Part shown: one piece after another, positions 39,852 to 47,666 of the stretch
Numbering within the stretch: the stretch's first letter is position 1
How the letters are laid out: every line of letters begins with the position of its first letter
Source of the DNA: a virus
IMG/VR virus record: IMGVR_UViG_3300044712_000182
Location: 1 to 60,011 of that record
Strand: one strand, 5' to 3'
Length of the DNA stretch: 60,011 nt
Made by a program: the position numbers and the translations under genes
The notes under the pieces: generated by a model
What the model saw: only the letters and a program-made list of their open reading frames with translations
Told to the model about the DNA's origin: nothing
The model's database searches: none

Positions 39852-40175
39852 CTACACAATCCGAAAGTCTCTTACAGAATCGACCACGTCCAACTTTTCA
39901 TTCATTTCTTCTGCGCTCCTGGCTACGATGTATAAACCGCCAGCATGAATGACCGCCACACTAAACTTGACCTGCGCCTGGCTAAGTTTGCCATTGGTGT
40001 CTTTTACCTCGATTGCCAGAAACCTTCCGTGATAGCAAGCAATTATGTCTGCCGTTCCCTTTGGCGCTCCCTTGACATAATGAGATACGTTACCAGAGTT
40101 GACACGAAGCGGAAGTCCACCGCGTAAGCGGATCAGTTCAAGTATTTCAGTTTGGATCTCGTGCTCAGTCATCAC
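39852..40175 (-). CDS. VRR-NUC nuclease
   Basis: 107 residues. EIQTEILELIRLRGG, GAPKGTADIIACYHGRFLAIEVKDTNGKLSQAQVKF with the D...ExK catalytic core of the PD-(D/E)xK VRR-NUC family near 42-60. Likely a structure-specific nuclease in replication or recombination. Confidence 0.85.
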   Translation of the reverse strand: MMTEHEIQTEILELIRLRGGLPLRVNSGNVSHYVKGAPKGTADIIACYHGRFLAIEVKDTNGKLSQAQVKFSVAVIHAGGLYIVARSAEEMNEKLDVVDSVRDFRIV

Positions 40176-40543
40176 TTCTCGCTTTCGGGAGACGGGGGAA
40201 GGGGTAGCCAGTGGGTGGGAAGCATGTGCTTTGAAATTTCACACCCATCGTCGTCATACCAAACACCGCAAGCGCAATAGCCTGGATACGGCTGGTCTTT
40301 TGGATTATTCTCATTCCATACAGTTACCCAATTGGGAAGTTCCGGCAACCTCGTCGTAACAGGTATCCACTCCACCATAGCCTTGTAGCGGGAGAGTTCG
40401 GCAAGCAAGCACTCAGCACATACGCCATCAATGATTACCGTTCCCCACTTCGCATCGTGGCAAACTTTGCAATCTTGCGGGTCGGCGGATGTTGATTGTG
40501 AATAATTGCCAACTTTGATAATGCTCAATTTTGTTTCACTCAT
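40172..40543 (-). CDS. DUF551-containing protein
   Basis: 123 residues. CKVCHDAKW and CAECLL give an N-terminal zinc site; WIPVTTRLPELPNWVTVWN and THWLPLPPSPE are the DUF551 signature. Function unknown. Confidence 0.7.
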   Translation of the reverse strand: MSETKLSIIKVGNYSQSTSADPQDCKVCHDAKWGTVIIDGVCAECLLAELSRYKAMVEWIPVTTRLPELPNWVTVWNENNPKDQPYPGYCACGVWYDDDGCEISKHMLPTHWLPLPPSPESEK

Positions 40544-40974
40544 TCCCCATCTCCTTTCAAGGTGGACATGAGATAATCCAATTCTCCACTTACGCGAATC
40601 AACTTGTGGTTAATCCAATCCTCTTGTGTCATCCCTAGTGCGTCGGGCGCCAATCCAGTCCGCGCCAAATCAAGCGCGTTTCTAATCCCCTCTGTCAACT
40701 TTCGGATGTCCTCTGCCTGTGATGCTATCTGTGATTCGAGGGAGGATTCCAGCGGGCGGGTGTTCCATTTCGCAACAGCCTCTTTTTCAGTTTCCCCTAG
40801 CGCATTAATCATGCAGCCCGGAGTAACACATTCAACAATGTGTATCCTTCCATTCCCTCCATACTGGATGTTGTAATGCTTGTCGCTGACCGTGTATTTA
40901 TATTTGCTCCATACGCCTCCGAGATGATATTTTGCTTCGCCCCCACAGCGCGGGCATTTCTTGAGTTCGCTCAT
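40540..40974 (-). CDS. Lar-like zinc-ribbon protein
   Basis: 144 residues: CPRCGGEAKYH at 8-18, VECVTPGC near 50, GETEKEAVAKWNTRPLE near 60-76 (Lar signature), then a coiled coil and ALGMTQEDWINHKL. Possibly modulates type I restriction. Its first 93 codons recur at the left edge. Confidence 0.6.
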   Translation of the reverse strand: MSELKKCPRCGGEAKYHLGGVWSKYKYTVSDKHYNIQYGGNGRIHIVECVTPGCMINALGETEKEAVAKWNTRPLESSLESQIASQAEDIRKLTEGIRNALDLARTGLAPDALGMTQEDWINHKLIRVSGELDYLMSTLKGDGE

Positions 40975-40975
40975 C

Positions 40976-41356
40976 TCACCCTCCCTTTATACGGCTGATG
41001 AACTCGTTGGCGGCGTGGATGGCTTCGGAGCGGGTATGGTAGTTCCTTTTGCTTTGGATTTTCATATTTCCAAACTCTAAATAAATTTCATGTTCGTCTT
41101 TCGCTGTGTTGTATAAGATAGTTCCCTTCACCCCATCCAACTCCATCAACTGTTCTTCGGGGAGGTCGACAAAACAATAGCGAACAACTTCTGGAACGAA
41201 CAGCCATTGATATGTTTGGCGAAATTCGCAACCATCAATTACTGCCACTTGAAATGAACCATCATAAAGTTCGCGCAACATAATCCTCCCCTCGATCTCC
41301 TCTGCCAACAACTTGTGCTCACTTACTGAATACCATTTGTTTGATTCGAGTTTCAT
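40976..41356 (-). CDS. Conserved early phage protein, unknown
   Basis: 126 residues from ATG at 41356; counterpart of 281-682. N- and C-terminal segments are shared, the centre (LRELYDGSFQVAVIDGCEFR) is unrelated. Confidence 0.65.
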   Translation of the reverse strand: MKLESNKWYSVSEHKLLAEEIEGRIMLRELYDGSFQVAVIDGCEFRQTYQWLFVPEVVRYCFVDLPEEQLMELDGVKGTILYNTAKDEHEIYLEFGNMKIQSKRNYHTRSEAIHAANEFISRIKGG

Positions 41357-41357
41357 C

Positions 41358-41981
41358 TCATCCTCCTTCAGGTAACTCAAAATTTGTATGGTAAGATAAG
41401 TATTCAAAGATTTTCTTTGCTTTTTCTGGACTATCATCAATTAATCCAATGGCGACATTACACCTAGAACAAAGCAATCCGCGAATTTTTCCACTTTCAT
41501 GGTCGTGATCAACACAAAGACTTCTAATTAATCCGGTTTTTTTATCTGTAACTGTTTCAAGGTTTCCACAAATCGCGCAAACTCCATTTTGATTTTTGAG
41601 CATGTGTAAATACTGCTCTTGAGTTATTCCGTATTTTCTTTTCCTGAATTCAGAAATGTAAGATTCTCTATTTTTGCTTCTCCAATCCTTTGCATTTTTG
41701 GAAATCTTGTCCTTGTTGATAGTCCTATAATTTATTTGATATTCTTTATTTTCTCGATGCCATTTTTTACTCATGGCATCTTTCGTTTTTTTATTGTCCT
41801 GGTAATATGCTTTTCCATACGCAACAATTTTTTCTTTGTTGTCCTTTAGATAATTTTTTGCCATTTCTATCCTGCATTTTTTACACGTTCCCTCATGGCC
41901 ATCCGCGCAATTTTTATGGGGATAATAATCCTCTAATATTTTTTCGATTCCGCACTTTCTACATAATTTTTTCATAATCAT
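41358..41981 (-). CDS. Recombination endonuclease VII-like HNH nuclease
   Basis: 207 residues. CRKCGIEKILEDYYPHKNCADG, CKKCRIEMAKNYL zinc finger, then CAICGNLETV, LCVDHDHESGKIRGLLCSRCNVAIGLIDDSPEKAKKIFEYL, the endonuclease VII-type HNH domain. Very A/T-rich and Lys-rich compared with neighbours, a sign of recent arrival. Copy 1 has a different gene here (694-900), so it is probably a homing endonuclease. Confidence 0.85.
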   Translation of the reverse strand: MIMKKLCRKCGIEKILEDYYPHKNCADGHEGTCKKCRIEMAKNYLKDNKEKIVAYGKAYYQDNKKTKDAMSKKWHRENKEYQINYRTINKDKISKNAKDWRSKNRESYISEFRKRKYGITQEQYLHMLKNQNGVCAICGNLETVTDKKTGLIRSLCVDHDHESGKIRGLLCSRCNVAIGLIDDSPEKAKKIFEYLSYHTNFELPEGG

Positions 41982-42169
41982 TCTTCAATGTCACTTGGGA
42001 GACAAAAGTATATGTATGCTCCCCACTTGTAACCTTGTGTCGGCTTCACGCCGTAATAACGCTCGTACATCCTGGCGCAGTCATCTATGGTTTCCTTGCC
42101 AACTAACGCATAGGCTCTCATTGGCTTTGACGGGATGTCCTTCGTGTGGTTGACTTCGATGATGGTCAT
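41978..42169 (-). CDS. Conserved small early protein
   Basis: 63 residues; counterpart of 901-1089, with a different last 13 residues next to the inserted endonuclease gene. Confidence 0.65.
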   Translation of the reverse strand: MTIIEVNHTKDIPSKPMRAYALVGKETIDDCARMYERYYGVKPTQGYKWGAYIYFCLPSDIEE

Positions 42170-42513
42170 GGAATCATCTCTGCGCGGGTGTTGGATGGCT
42201 GTTCGGAAGACAGCGATTCTTTGTGGTTTGCCATAGATAAGAGGGAATCAATTATCGCATTGATTTTATCCGCGCCACAGTTGCAGTCTTCGCCTTCTGA
42301 TTCATTAGCGCAGCCGCCATCCGCCTTCGGGCATGAATACCAGCTATCTTCACAATAGTAATGGCCTCTGCGTAATCCTTCAATTCCCTTCGCCAATCCA
42401 ATAATGATTTCGGACTTTCGATCAACTTCCTGCTTCAGCGCAAAGACACAGTCTGAATGGTCGCTACCGTCGTGGGGGAATCCGCATACTTTACAGGTTT
42501 CGTGTTCGGTCAT
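42166..42513 (-). CDS. Small zinc-knuckle protein
   Basis: 115 residues: CKVCGFPHDGSDHSDC as in the copy-1 protein at 1086-1292, then an added segment with CPKADGGCANESEGEDCNCG, a second cysteine cluster. Unknown function. Confidence 0.6.
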   Translation of the reverse strand: MTEHETCKVCGFPHDGSDHSDCVFALKQEVDRKSEIIIGLAKGIEGLRRGHYYCEDSWYSCPKADGGCANESEGEDCNCGADKINAIIDSLLSMANHKESLSSEQPSNTRAEMIP

Positions 42514-42773
42514 TCTATCACCTCAAAATAGATATTTGTTTCAAATGGGAGCCGTTTTCCAATTCCGATATATTCTCCGAGATCTTCCATTAGCTCCCAT
42601 AATTGAAATGAAGAGTACCCATTAAAATCCGTTTGTGGTATCTTGAACTCACCAATACCAGGAGCAACCGCTCTTATTTTGTCGTGCTTTTCTTTCAGTT
42701 TTTCAATTCCAAACGTGGTTAGTTTTACCTTCACGAATTGGCTTATATTGAAATATATTAATTTCTCTTTCAT
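42510..42773 (-). CDS. Conserved phage protein, QLW family
   Basis: 87 residues; FNGYSSFQLWELMEDLGEYIGIG and LPFETNIYFEV match the paralog at 37219-37494. No counterpart in copy 1 at the equivalent place. Confidence 0.65.
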   Translation of the reverse strand: MKEKLIYFNISQFVKVKLTTFGIEKLKEKHDKIRAVAPGIGEFKIPQTDFNGYSSFQLWELMEDLGEYIGIGKRLPFETNIYFEVIE

Positions 42774-42775
42774 AA

Positions 42776-43045
42776 TTATCCTTGTCCTCCCCTTGATTCA
42801 ATAGAAGCCAGGACCTCTATTGCGAATTTGTAATTGGGGATATTGTTCTCGGCGCTCTGCGAAGCGTTATGGACCTTGCAGAACAGGTAGGCCATGCGCG
42901 GAGAAAACGACATCTTGCCGGAATTTACGAGGCTTTCAAAATTCTCTCTGGCGTCTTTGATATGCTCATGGTTTTGCTTCGCCCATTCTTCAATGTCCTC
43001 CTGAATTTGTATGTTATTCCAGTATTGGCGGTCTTTGGTTTTCAT
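42776..43045 (-). CDS. First gene behind the 43.1 kb early promoter
   Basis: 89 residues, helical (MKTKDRQYWNNIQIQEDIEE ... AIEVLASIESRGGQG). GAGGAG site 9 nt before ATG, same leader sequence as the first gene of the copy-1 early operon (7533-7685), suggesting the promoter-leader unit was duplicated. Unknown function. Confidence 0.55.
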   Translation of the reverse strand: MKTKDRQYWNNIQIQEDIEEWAKQNHEHIKDARENFESLVNSGKMSFSPRMAYLFCKVHNASQSAENNIPNYKFAIEVLASIESRGGQG

Positions 43046-43071
43046 CTTGTCATCTCCTCATTTGTAACTAC

Positions 43072-43099
43072 ATTATACTCATTTGTAATACAATGTCAA
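43072..43099 (-). promoter_or_regulatory. Early promoter with TGTATTACA operator
   Basis: TTGACA, 16-nt spacer, TATAAT; palindrome TGTATTACA one base after the -35 box. Confidence 0.8.
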
Positions 43100-43476
43100 T
43101 ACCCTAGATGAGGCAATTTCTTTCTCGCGTGTAGTTTCATATGGCAAGACCTACATAGCCAAATTATTTCAAACGGTTTTGAGTAATCCTCGTGATGGGC
43201 GTTCCCAAATTCATTTCCACAAATAGCGCACGGTTGCCTAATTAATTCGCCACGTCTAATCGCGTGGTTTACAATATTGCGAGCGAGTGGTTTTTCTGGG
43301 CACTTAGAATTGCGCTCTCGTTGTTTTTGAATACGCTCATCTTGATTATTGTAGTAATCTTCGGATTTCTCTTTATTTATTTTATCTCTATTTTTTTCGA
43401 CATACCGCGCGTGGGTATCCTTATATTGTTGTTTGTGATCCTGATAGTATTTTTGTAAATATTCTTTTCTATCCAT
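43096..43476 (-). CDS. HNH homing endonuclease
   Basis: 126 residues. Highly charged N-terminal DNA-binding region with KYYQDHKQQYKDTHARY, then CAICGNEFGNAHHEDYSKPFEIIWLCRSCHMKLH, a complete HNH core. With its leader and promoter it forms a unit of about 0.49 kb that copy 1 lacks at the matching point (near 1366). Confidence 0.85.
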   Translation of the reverse strand: MDRKEYLQKYYQDHKQQYKDTHARYVEKNRDKINKEKSEDYYNNQDERIQKQRERNSKCPEKPLARNIVNHAIRRGELIRQPCAICGNEFGNAHHEDYSKPFEIIWLCRSCHMKLHARKKLPHLGY

Positions 43477-43494
43477 TTTGTCCTCAAATATAAA

Positions 43495-43569
43495 CCACCC
43501 CTTCCTCGGTGTTCAGCCCGAAAAAGAGGTGGCGGTGTTACCTATATTTTAGCACTGCTGAACCAATGC
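43495..43569 (-). ncRNA. Kissing-hairpin leader (type I), first example
   Basis: Hairpin P1 43552-43569 (6-bp stem, loop exactly 6 nt, GTTCAG) and hairpin P2 43495-43532, whose loop holds CTGAAC at 43511-43516, complementary to the whole P1 loop. Between them is the conserved single strand TAAAATATAGGTAACACC. P2 ends 19 nt before the HNH start codon. A second example with compensated loop bases is at 48847-48919. Confidence 0.75.
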
Positions 43570-43580
43570 GTCGATAGTTA

Positions 43581-43592
43581 ATTATACCACAA
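43581..43592 (-). promoter_or_regulatory. Extended -10 promoter
   Basis: TTGTGGTATAAT on the minus strand, about 12 bp before the kissing-hairpin leader. Confidence 0.7.
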
Positions 43593-43920
43593 TTTCAATC
43601 CCCAATTCCTGCCTAAGATTAGGGAACCGCTTGACCTTCAACGGCAGCGACTCCACCCACCCTATCACGTCGTAGCCTCTCTCGATCTGTCGTCTCGCAA
43701 ACTCCAAGGCGTGTTCGGTGGTGTCCAGCTTGCCTGATTCATGGCAACATCGTTTTCCGACAATCTCAATATTGATGTCTGCATCCAAACACTGGTATCT
43801 TTTCTGGCGAGGTTCAATACAATGATGCCTTTCTGGCGGATTGTCAAATGAAAACGGCGCACCACAGTTCTCGCACGCATACCCACGTAGAGCAAGGAAG
43901 TAAGATACGGGGTTCATCAT
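43582..43920 (-). CDS. HNH-like zinc-binding protein
   Basis: 112 residues; counterpart of 1361-1684 with the same CENCG, RHHCIE and CCHESG features. Its 3' end carries the promoter of the inserted endonuclease unit. Confidence 0.6.
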   Translation of the reverse strand: MMNPVSYFLALRGYACENCGAPFSFDNPPERHHCIEPRQKRYQCLDADINIEIVGKRCCHESGKLDTTEHALEFARRQIERGYDVIGWVESLPLKVKRFPNLRQELGIEIVV

Positions 43921-43921
43921 G

Positions 43922-44494
43922 TTACATTCTATCCTTTGGCTCTACCCACATTCTACAAAGGTCGAATAAATCTTTCTCTTCCGGCGTGTAGAGAGCCTCA
44001 CTGCCATTCCATACCCTGCCATCTTTGACATTTAGGTTTGACGGAAGGTATCCGCCATATTTTCTTTGGGTGACAAGTTTATGCGAAAACTCAGCCGATC
44101 CCGTGCGGATTGTAAATATCACTCCCCAGCATTCCGGGGTGGTTATAAACAAGTCACACTTCAAGCCATCAGCAACAAAAAACTGTTTGAAGTGTTCGCC
44201 GTCTTTTAGCAATTTATATCCGGATGTTTTTAGCGCAGACGAAATCTGCTCTGCATTCCTAACTGCTTCTCCGAGCAGATTTACTGATTCGCGTGGGATA
44301 CAAACTATCTCAATATCCCCAACATCATCTTTCCCTCTACGTAAACTTCCGGCTATTTCAATCCTGCTAATAGCGGGCACCAAATTCCCAATAACCCTTG
44401 CCGCATATTTTAACGCCTCTTCTTTTTCAAATCTTTTACCTTCGCTCACATCATCCTCGCAATCTCTTGTAGATACGGGAATCCCTGCTGCCAT
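43922..44494 (-). CDS. Pol X-like nucleotidyltransferase
   Basis: 190 residues. After the 17 residues shared with the copy-1 methyltransferase it has EIAGSLRRGKDDVGDIEIVCIP (GS..RRG and two acidic residues, near 46-67), RTGSAEFSHKLVTQRKYGG and a C-terminal YTPEEKDLFDL...EPKDR, the palm and thumb of family X polymerases. Lacks the N-terminal lyase and fingers domains of full Pol X. A gap-filling or terminal transferase role is possible. Confidence 0.75.
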   Translation of the reverse strand: MAAGIPVSTRDCEDDVSEGKRFEKEEALKYAARVIGNLVPAISRIEIAGSLRRGKDDVGDIEIVCIPRESVNLLGEAVRNAEQISSALKTSGYKLLKDGEHFKQFFVADGLKCDLFITTPECWGVIFTIRTGSAEFSHKLVTQRKYGGYLPSNLNVKDGRVWNGSEALYTPEEKDLFDLCRMWVEPKDRM

Positions 44495-44497
44495 TGA

Positions 44498-45331
44498 TTA
44501 AATATCCGTGTAATCACTTACCACCGGCCTCATGTCAGCGCCCGATACTTTGACAACCCTACCGCCTGTCATCCGAGAAGAAAGATAGTGCAATTCGACA
44601 GGATATTCAAATGGACTCAGGTTGCTTGAAAATACGGTAAGATACTTTTCGCTGTTCCTGTACCGATGATCTACCAACTGATGAAACGTCTGTAGCGCCC
44701 AATCGGTCAAAGATACTTTGTCAATTTCATCGATGCACAAAACCCTGATATTCTGGTATTGTGATAAAAAGTCGTTTGTCCTGTTCTGGTATCCAGAGCG
44801 AATGTCGTCAAGAATATCGGACGCCAGGGAGTAGACCGCCCGAACTCCTATGCTCGTAAATCCATTCACAAGAGACATGAGAAGGTGAGTTTTCCCGACA
44901 CCGAAAGAGCCGTGATATGTCAGAATACCTTTGCATGATTCGTTTTCGCTTAGAACAAGTCTCGTGGCGTCCAGGGCGGGTTTCTTTTCTGACAACGCCC
45001 CATTGATGTTGAAGTTTTCGAGAGACTTAGATAGACAAGCACCCGTTAATCCACAATTGGATTTTAGCCAATCTATGACGCGGCCTTTCGTGCATACTGG
45101 GCAATTCTCCTCGATGGTCTCGCCGGAATACCAGCCTGATTTTGTAGCGTCATCGAAGTCTAACCACTTGCATTTACCGTTTGGCGATCTATACGGCCCG
45201 CCTTGAATCTTATAAGCGAATACCGTCTTTGCGCCGCGACAGTTAGGACACTCGTTTGTGCCTTCGATGTAAAGAGGTACGGCTTCGTTCCTGCGGATCA
45301 TCTCTTGAGTTGAATTAGTGTATTGTGTCAT
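44498..45331 (-). CDS. DnaC-like helicase loader (AAA+ ATPase)
   Basis: 277 residues, nearly identical to 2689-3522, same zinc module, Walker A GSFGVGKTH and Walker B CIDEID. Here it is followed directly by the initiator gene; no second methyltransferase intervenes. Confidence 0.85.
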   Translation of the reverse strand: MTQYTNSTQEMIRRNEAVPLYIEGTNECPNCRGAKTVFAYKIQGGPYRSPNGKCKWLDFDDATKSGWYSGETIEENCPVCTKGRVIDWLKSNCGLTGACLSKSLENFNINGALSEKKPALDATRLVLSENESCKGILTYHGSFGVGKTHLLMSLVNGFTSIGVRAVYSLASDILDDIRSGYQNRTNDFLSQYQNIRVLCIDEIDKVSLTDWALQTFHQLVDHRYRNSEKYLTVFSSNLSPFEYPVELHYLSSRMTGGRVVKVSGADMRPVVSDYTDI

Positions 45332-46161
45332 TTGCTTTTCCTCAATTCCTCACGAAGTTTATTTATCTCTTCCTGGGATTGCTGCTTGAAAGTGTCTTTG
45401 GATTTCACGGCGGGGATTTCTCCGGTCATAGCCCAGTCTGTCAACCAAACGCAGTTGCTCTTGGAATAGAAAGACCCATCTGATCTCCGCCGTGTTTTCC
45501 AGGAATCATAGAAAGGTCGTAGGTAGTCAACTAATTCCTTGCGAGTGCGATATTTCTTTGAAAGAAGGTTTAGAGAATCTATGACCGCATCGGTTTGGCT
45601 TCCTGGAATACCAATGGATTGCGTTACGTCCGTAAAGACTTGGATAAAATACATCCCATCATTAGGCGAAGCAATTGGCGGTGGCTCTGCTTCTACTTTT
45701 GATTTATGATTTTTGATTTGTGATTTTTGACTATATGAAGGAGCATCAGTTTCTTCGGGGGGATTAAAACTTGGGGTATCACTTGGGGTATCACTTGGGG
45801 TATCACTTGGGGTATCACTTGGGGTATCACTTGGGGTATCACTTGGAACTTTGACGTTGTATTTTTTACCCGTATATTCTTTTGGATTAGTCCAATTATG
45901 CACGATTATTTTTATTCCGTGCTGCTTTGATTCGCAAGTAATGTATCCCTTCTCCTCTAGTTTTCTGCGCTGATCCCTCAAGGTTGCTAACGGCATTTCC
46001 AATTCTTCCGCCGCCCCACGGTCTAGCCAGTCGCTAATTATGCCCTCTTCCCAATTCGTTATATCGAGGATATACATAAAAAGCCAAATCAACTCGCCTA
46101 AAGCGAATCTATGTTTTGGCTCAAGTATTCCACGCTTTACTGTAATCCAGGTTCGCTTCAT
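45328..46161 (-). CDS. Replication initiator with SDTP repeat linker
   Basis: 277 residues from ATG at 46161 (coupled by ATGA). N-terminal winged-helix region KRGILEPKHRFALGELIWLFMYILD...WLDRGAAEELEMPLATLRDQRRKLEEKGYIT, a linker of tandem SDTP units, and the C-terminal domain shared with copy 1 (4142-4984). N-terminal domains of the two initiators are unrelated, suggesting different origins. Confidence 0.65.
   Translation of the reverse strand: MKRTWITVKRGILEPKHRFALGELIWLFMYILDITNWEEGIISDWLDRGAAEELEMPLATLRDQRRKLEEKGYITCESKQHGIKIIVHNWTNPKEYTGKKYNVKVPSDTPSDTPSDTPSDTPSDTPSDTPSFNPPEETDAPSYSQKSQIKNHKSKVEAEPPPIASPNDGMYFIQVFTDVTQSIGIPGSQTDAVIDSLNLLSKKYRTRKELVDYLRPFYDSWKTRRRSDGSFYSKSNCVWLTDWAMTGEIPAVKSKDTFKQQSQEEINKLREELRKSK
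45772..45845 (-). repeat. Tandem 12-bp coding repeat
   Basis: Six consecutive units of GGGGTATCACTT (plus strand) encode (SDTP)n in the initiator linker. Units are identical or nearly so, pointing to recent slippage; they might also serve as iterons bound by the initiator itself. Confidence 0.85.
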
Positions 46162-46346
46162 TTCTTTGCTCGCTCTAATATTTCTTCCATTGCGCTTATC
46201 AATTCTTTTAGTTGTTCTGGGTTGCAAGAAAATACGGCGGTTGATTCTTCTCTTCCGAGTACGCCGGATTCCAAGAAGATTAAACCGTCTTCGCAAGAAA
46301 TTTCAAAATAAGAACCATCCAAAACATACTCTATTCTTTTTTCCAT
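46158..46346 (-). CDS. Small protein behind type II leader
   Basis: 62 residues: MEKRIEYVLDGSYFEISCED, a beta-rich first half, then helix CNPEQLKELISAMEEILERAKK. Directly follows the leader at 46362-46454, in the place held by an HNH gene in copy 1. Unknown function. Confidence 0.6.
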   Translation of the reverse strand: MEKRIEYVLDGSYFEISCEDGLIFLESGVLGREESTAVFSCNPEQLKELISAMEEILERAKK

Positions 46347-46361
46347 TTTATCTCCTAGATA

Positions 46362-46454
46362 AATAAAGCCCCGCCTTCCGAGTTAGTGTGATTGCTTAGG
46401 TCACGCCTGGAAGAGCGGGGTTTTATTCACTAATTCATGAGCATGACCTAAGCA
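46362..46454 (-). ncRNA. Triple-interleaved structured leader (type II), copy 2
   Basis: Pairs 46441-46454 with 46393-46406 (core GCTTAGG), 46428-46435 with 46381-46388 (TTAGTG/CACTAA) and 46409-46427 with 46362-46379 (about 17 bp, GC-rich), in a-b-c-a-b-c order as at 5299-5392. The GCTTAGG core is kept while the other stems differ and still pair. The 3' strand abuts TATCTAGGAG, the ribosome site, also conserved with copy 1. Confidence 0.7.
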
Positions 46455-46459
46455 TATAC

Positions 46460-46471
46460 ATTATACCACAA
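46460..46471 (-). promoter_or_regulatory. Extended -10 promoter
   Basis: TTGTGGTATAAT variant (ATTGTGGTATAAT) just before the type II leader. Confidence 0.7.
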
Positions 46472-46478
46472 TCCACTT

Positions 46479-46688
46479 TTACAAGTCCTCATCCGGTATC
46501 TCGCGTCCATTCTCATTCCACCAGAACGCGCCATCCTTCACGATGATAGCCTTGTTTCCAGGATCTTCAAACTTGCAGTCGATTGTGTCGCCGTCGTTGA
46601 ACTCGGCATCAGGCGATAACTGGTTGACGGTCTCGATGCAGCAGCGGAACATACCGCCGTACATGATAGTCATTTCGTATGCTTTCAT
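46479..46688 (-). CDS. Small early protein downstream of ssb
   Basis: 69 residues from ATG at 46688 (GAGGAGAGA site): MKAYEMTIMYGGMFRCCIET ... WWNENGREIPDEDL. Only in copy 2. Beta-rich, unknown. Confidence 0.55.
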   Translation of the reverse strand: MKAYEMTIMYGGMFRCCIETVNQLSPDAEFNDGDTIDCKFEDPGNKAIIVKDGAFWWNENGREIPDEDL

Positions 46689-46734
46689 TCTCTCCTCATT
46701 CCCGGTCATTAGGCAGGCCGGGATGCCGGATAAA

Positions 46735-47067
46735 CTAAAACGGTGTCGTCTCTTGACGCTGGACAACCTCAAACGAGTCGCCAGTCATCTCAATGTTGGC
46801 CTGTGGCTTGCTGTCTTTCTCCCAAATCCTGACGGGAGTGAAGCGCCCGCGCACGATCAACTTCTGGCCTTTAGTAATCGAGTTCGCCTGTTCCGCAACC
46901 TCGCCCCAAAAGGACACGCGTACCCAAACGGATACCTGGTTGTTGTTGGCCTTAGTGCCGCTTGAATAGGTCGCAACGGACACAGAGGTGACGGCCTTTC
47001 CTTCGGTAGTGAAACGCATTTCTGCATTTTTCCCGGCATTACCAATGACGGTCACGGGTGATTCCAT
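46735..47067 (-). CDS. ssb: Single-stranded DNA-binding protein
   Basis: 110 residues, ortholog of 5425-5757; same OB-fold residues (WVRVSFWGEVAEQANSITKG). Confidence 0.9.
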   Translation of the reverse strand: MESPVTVIGNAGKNAEMRFTTEGKAVTSVSVATYSSGTKANNNQVSVWVRVSFWGEVAEQANSITKGQKLIVRGRFTPVRIWEKDSKPQANIEMTGDSFEVVQRQETTPF

Positions 47068-47657
47068 TATTTCGCCTCCGCTTCTTTTTTGGCTTCAACA
47101 AACGCCATCTCGAAGTCACCGCCGCAGCGCTCCAACAGCGCCTTGCTCTTGGCCTCATCCCATTTCAAGGTAATGCGCACAAGTTTCCAGTAATCGTTTG
47201 GGGTGGTTTTGTCGGGAACAACGATGCTTGATGCGTCAACTTTGGCAGGTTCGTGTTTAGCAGGTTTGTGATCCGTTTCCGCGTCGGCATCTTCATCGGC
47301 GTACAACCCTAAGATTGACGCGAGGGAATAGCGGCGCAGGTAGGTAATCGCCTTACCTGCTTCTTGTGCCACGTTCTGACCAACGACGGGGATAACCACA
47401 TGGGATGAAATAAACTCGCCGGATTCATGTAGAAGAACGGTGGTTACTCCAACCTGGCTATTTTCACCTTCCACTAACTGGCTTACTGCTAGGCCGTTCT
47501 TTTTTAAGATAGGCTTGCAGGTTTCAATCACATCTCCCAAGTTGGCATACTTCGACTTGAAAAACGGATTGGTTGACTTCATCGGTACTGCAGCGAACTC
47601 CGACTGCGCTGATACAAGTGCTTTTGATAACGCTGAAATTGATGTTGATTGGTTCAT
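47067..47657 (-). CDS. erf: ERF-family recombinase
   Basis: 196 residues; NPFFKSKYANLGDVIETCKPILKKNGLAVSQ and AGKAITYLRRYSLASILGLYADEDAD identify ERF. The N-terminal 140 residues differ widely from copy 1 while the last 55 are the same, a recombination boundary inside the gene. Confidence 0.9.
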   Translation of the reverse strand: MNQSTSISALSKALVSAQSEFAAVPMKSTNPFFKSKYANLGDVIETCKPILKKNGLAVSQLVEGENSQVGVTTVLLHESGEFISSHVVIPVVGQNVAQEAGKAITYLRRYSLASILGLYADEDADAETDHKPAKHEPAKVDASSIVVPDKTTPNDYWKLVRITLKWDEAKSKALLERCGGDFEMAFVEAKKEAEAK

Positions 47658-47666
47658 ATTCTCTCC

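Noticed and set aside
43096-43592. Type III toxin-antitoxin (RNA pseudoknot plus toxin)
   Set aside because: There are no tandem RNA repeats and no attenuating terminator, and the protein is an HNH nuclease rather than a ToxN-like RNase.
45772-45845. Possible CRISPR array (regular repeats)
   Set aside because: Units are contiguous 12-mers without spacers and lie in frame inside a conserved gene.
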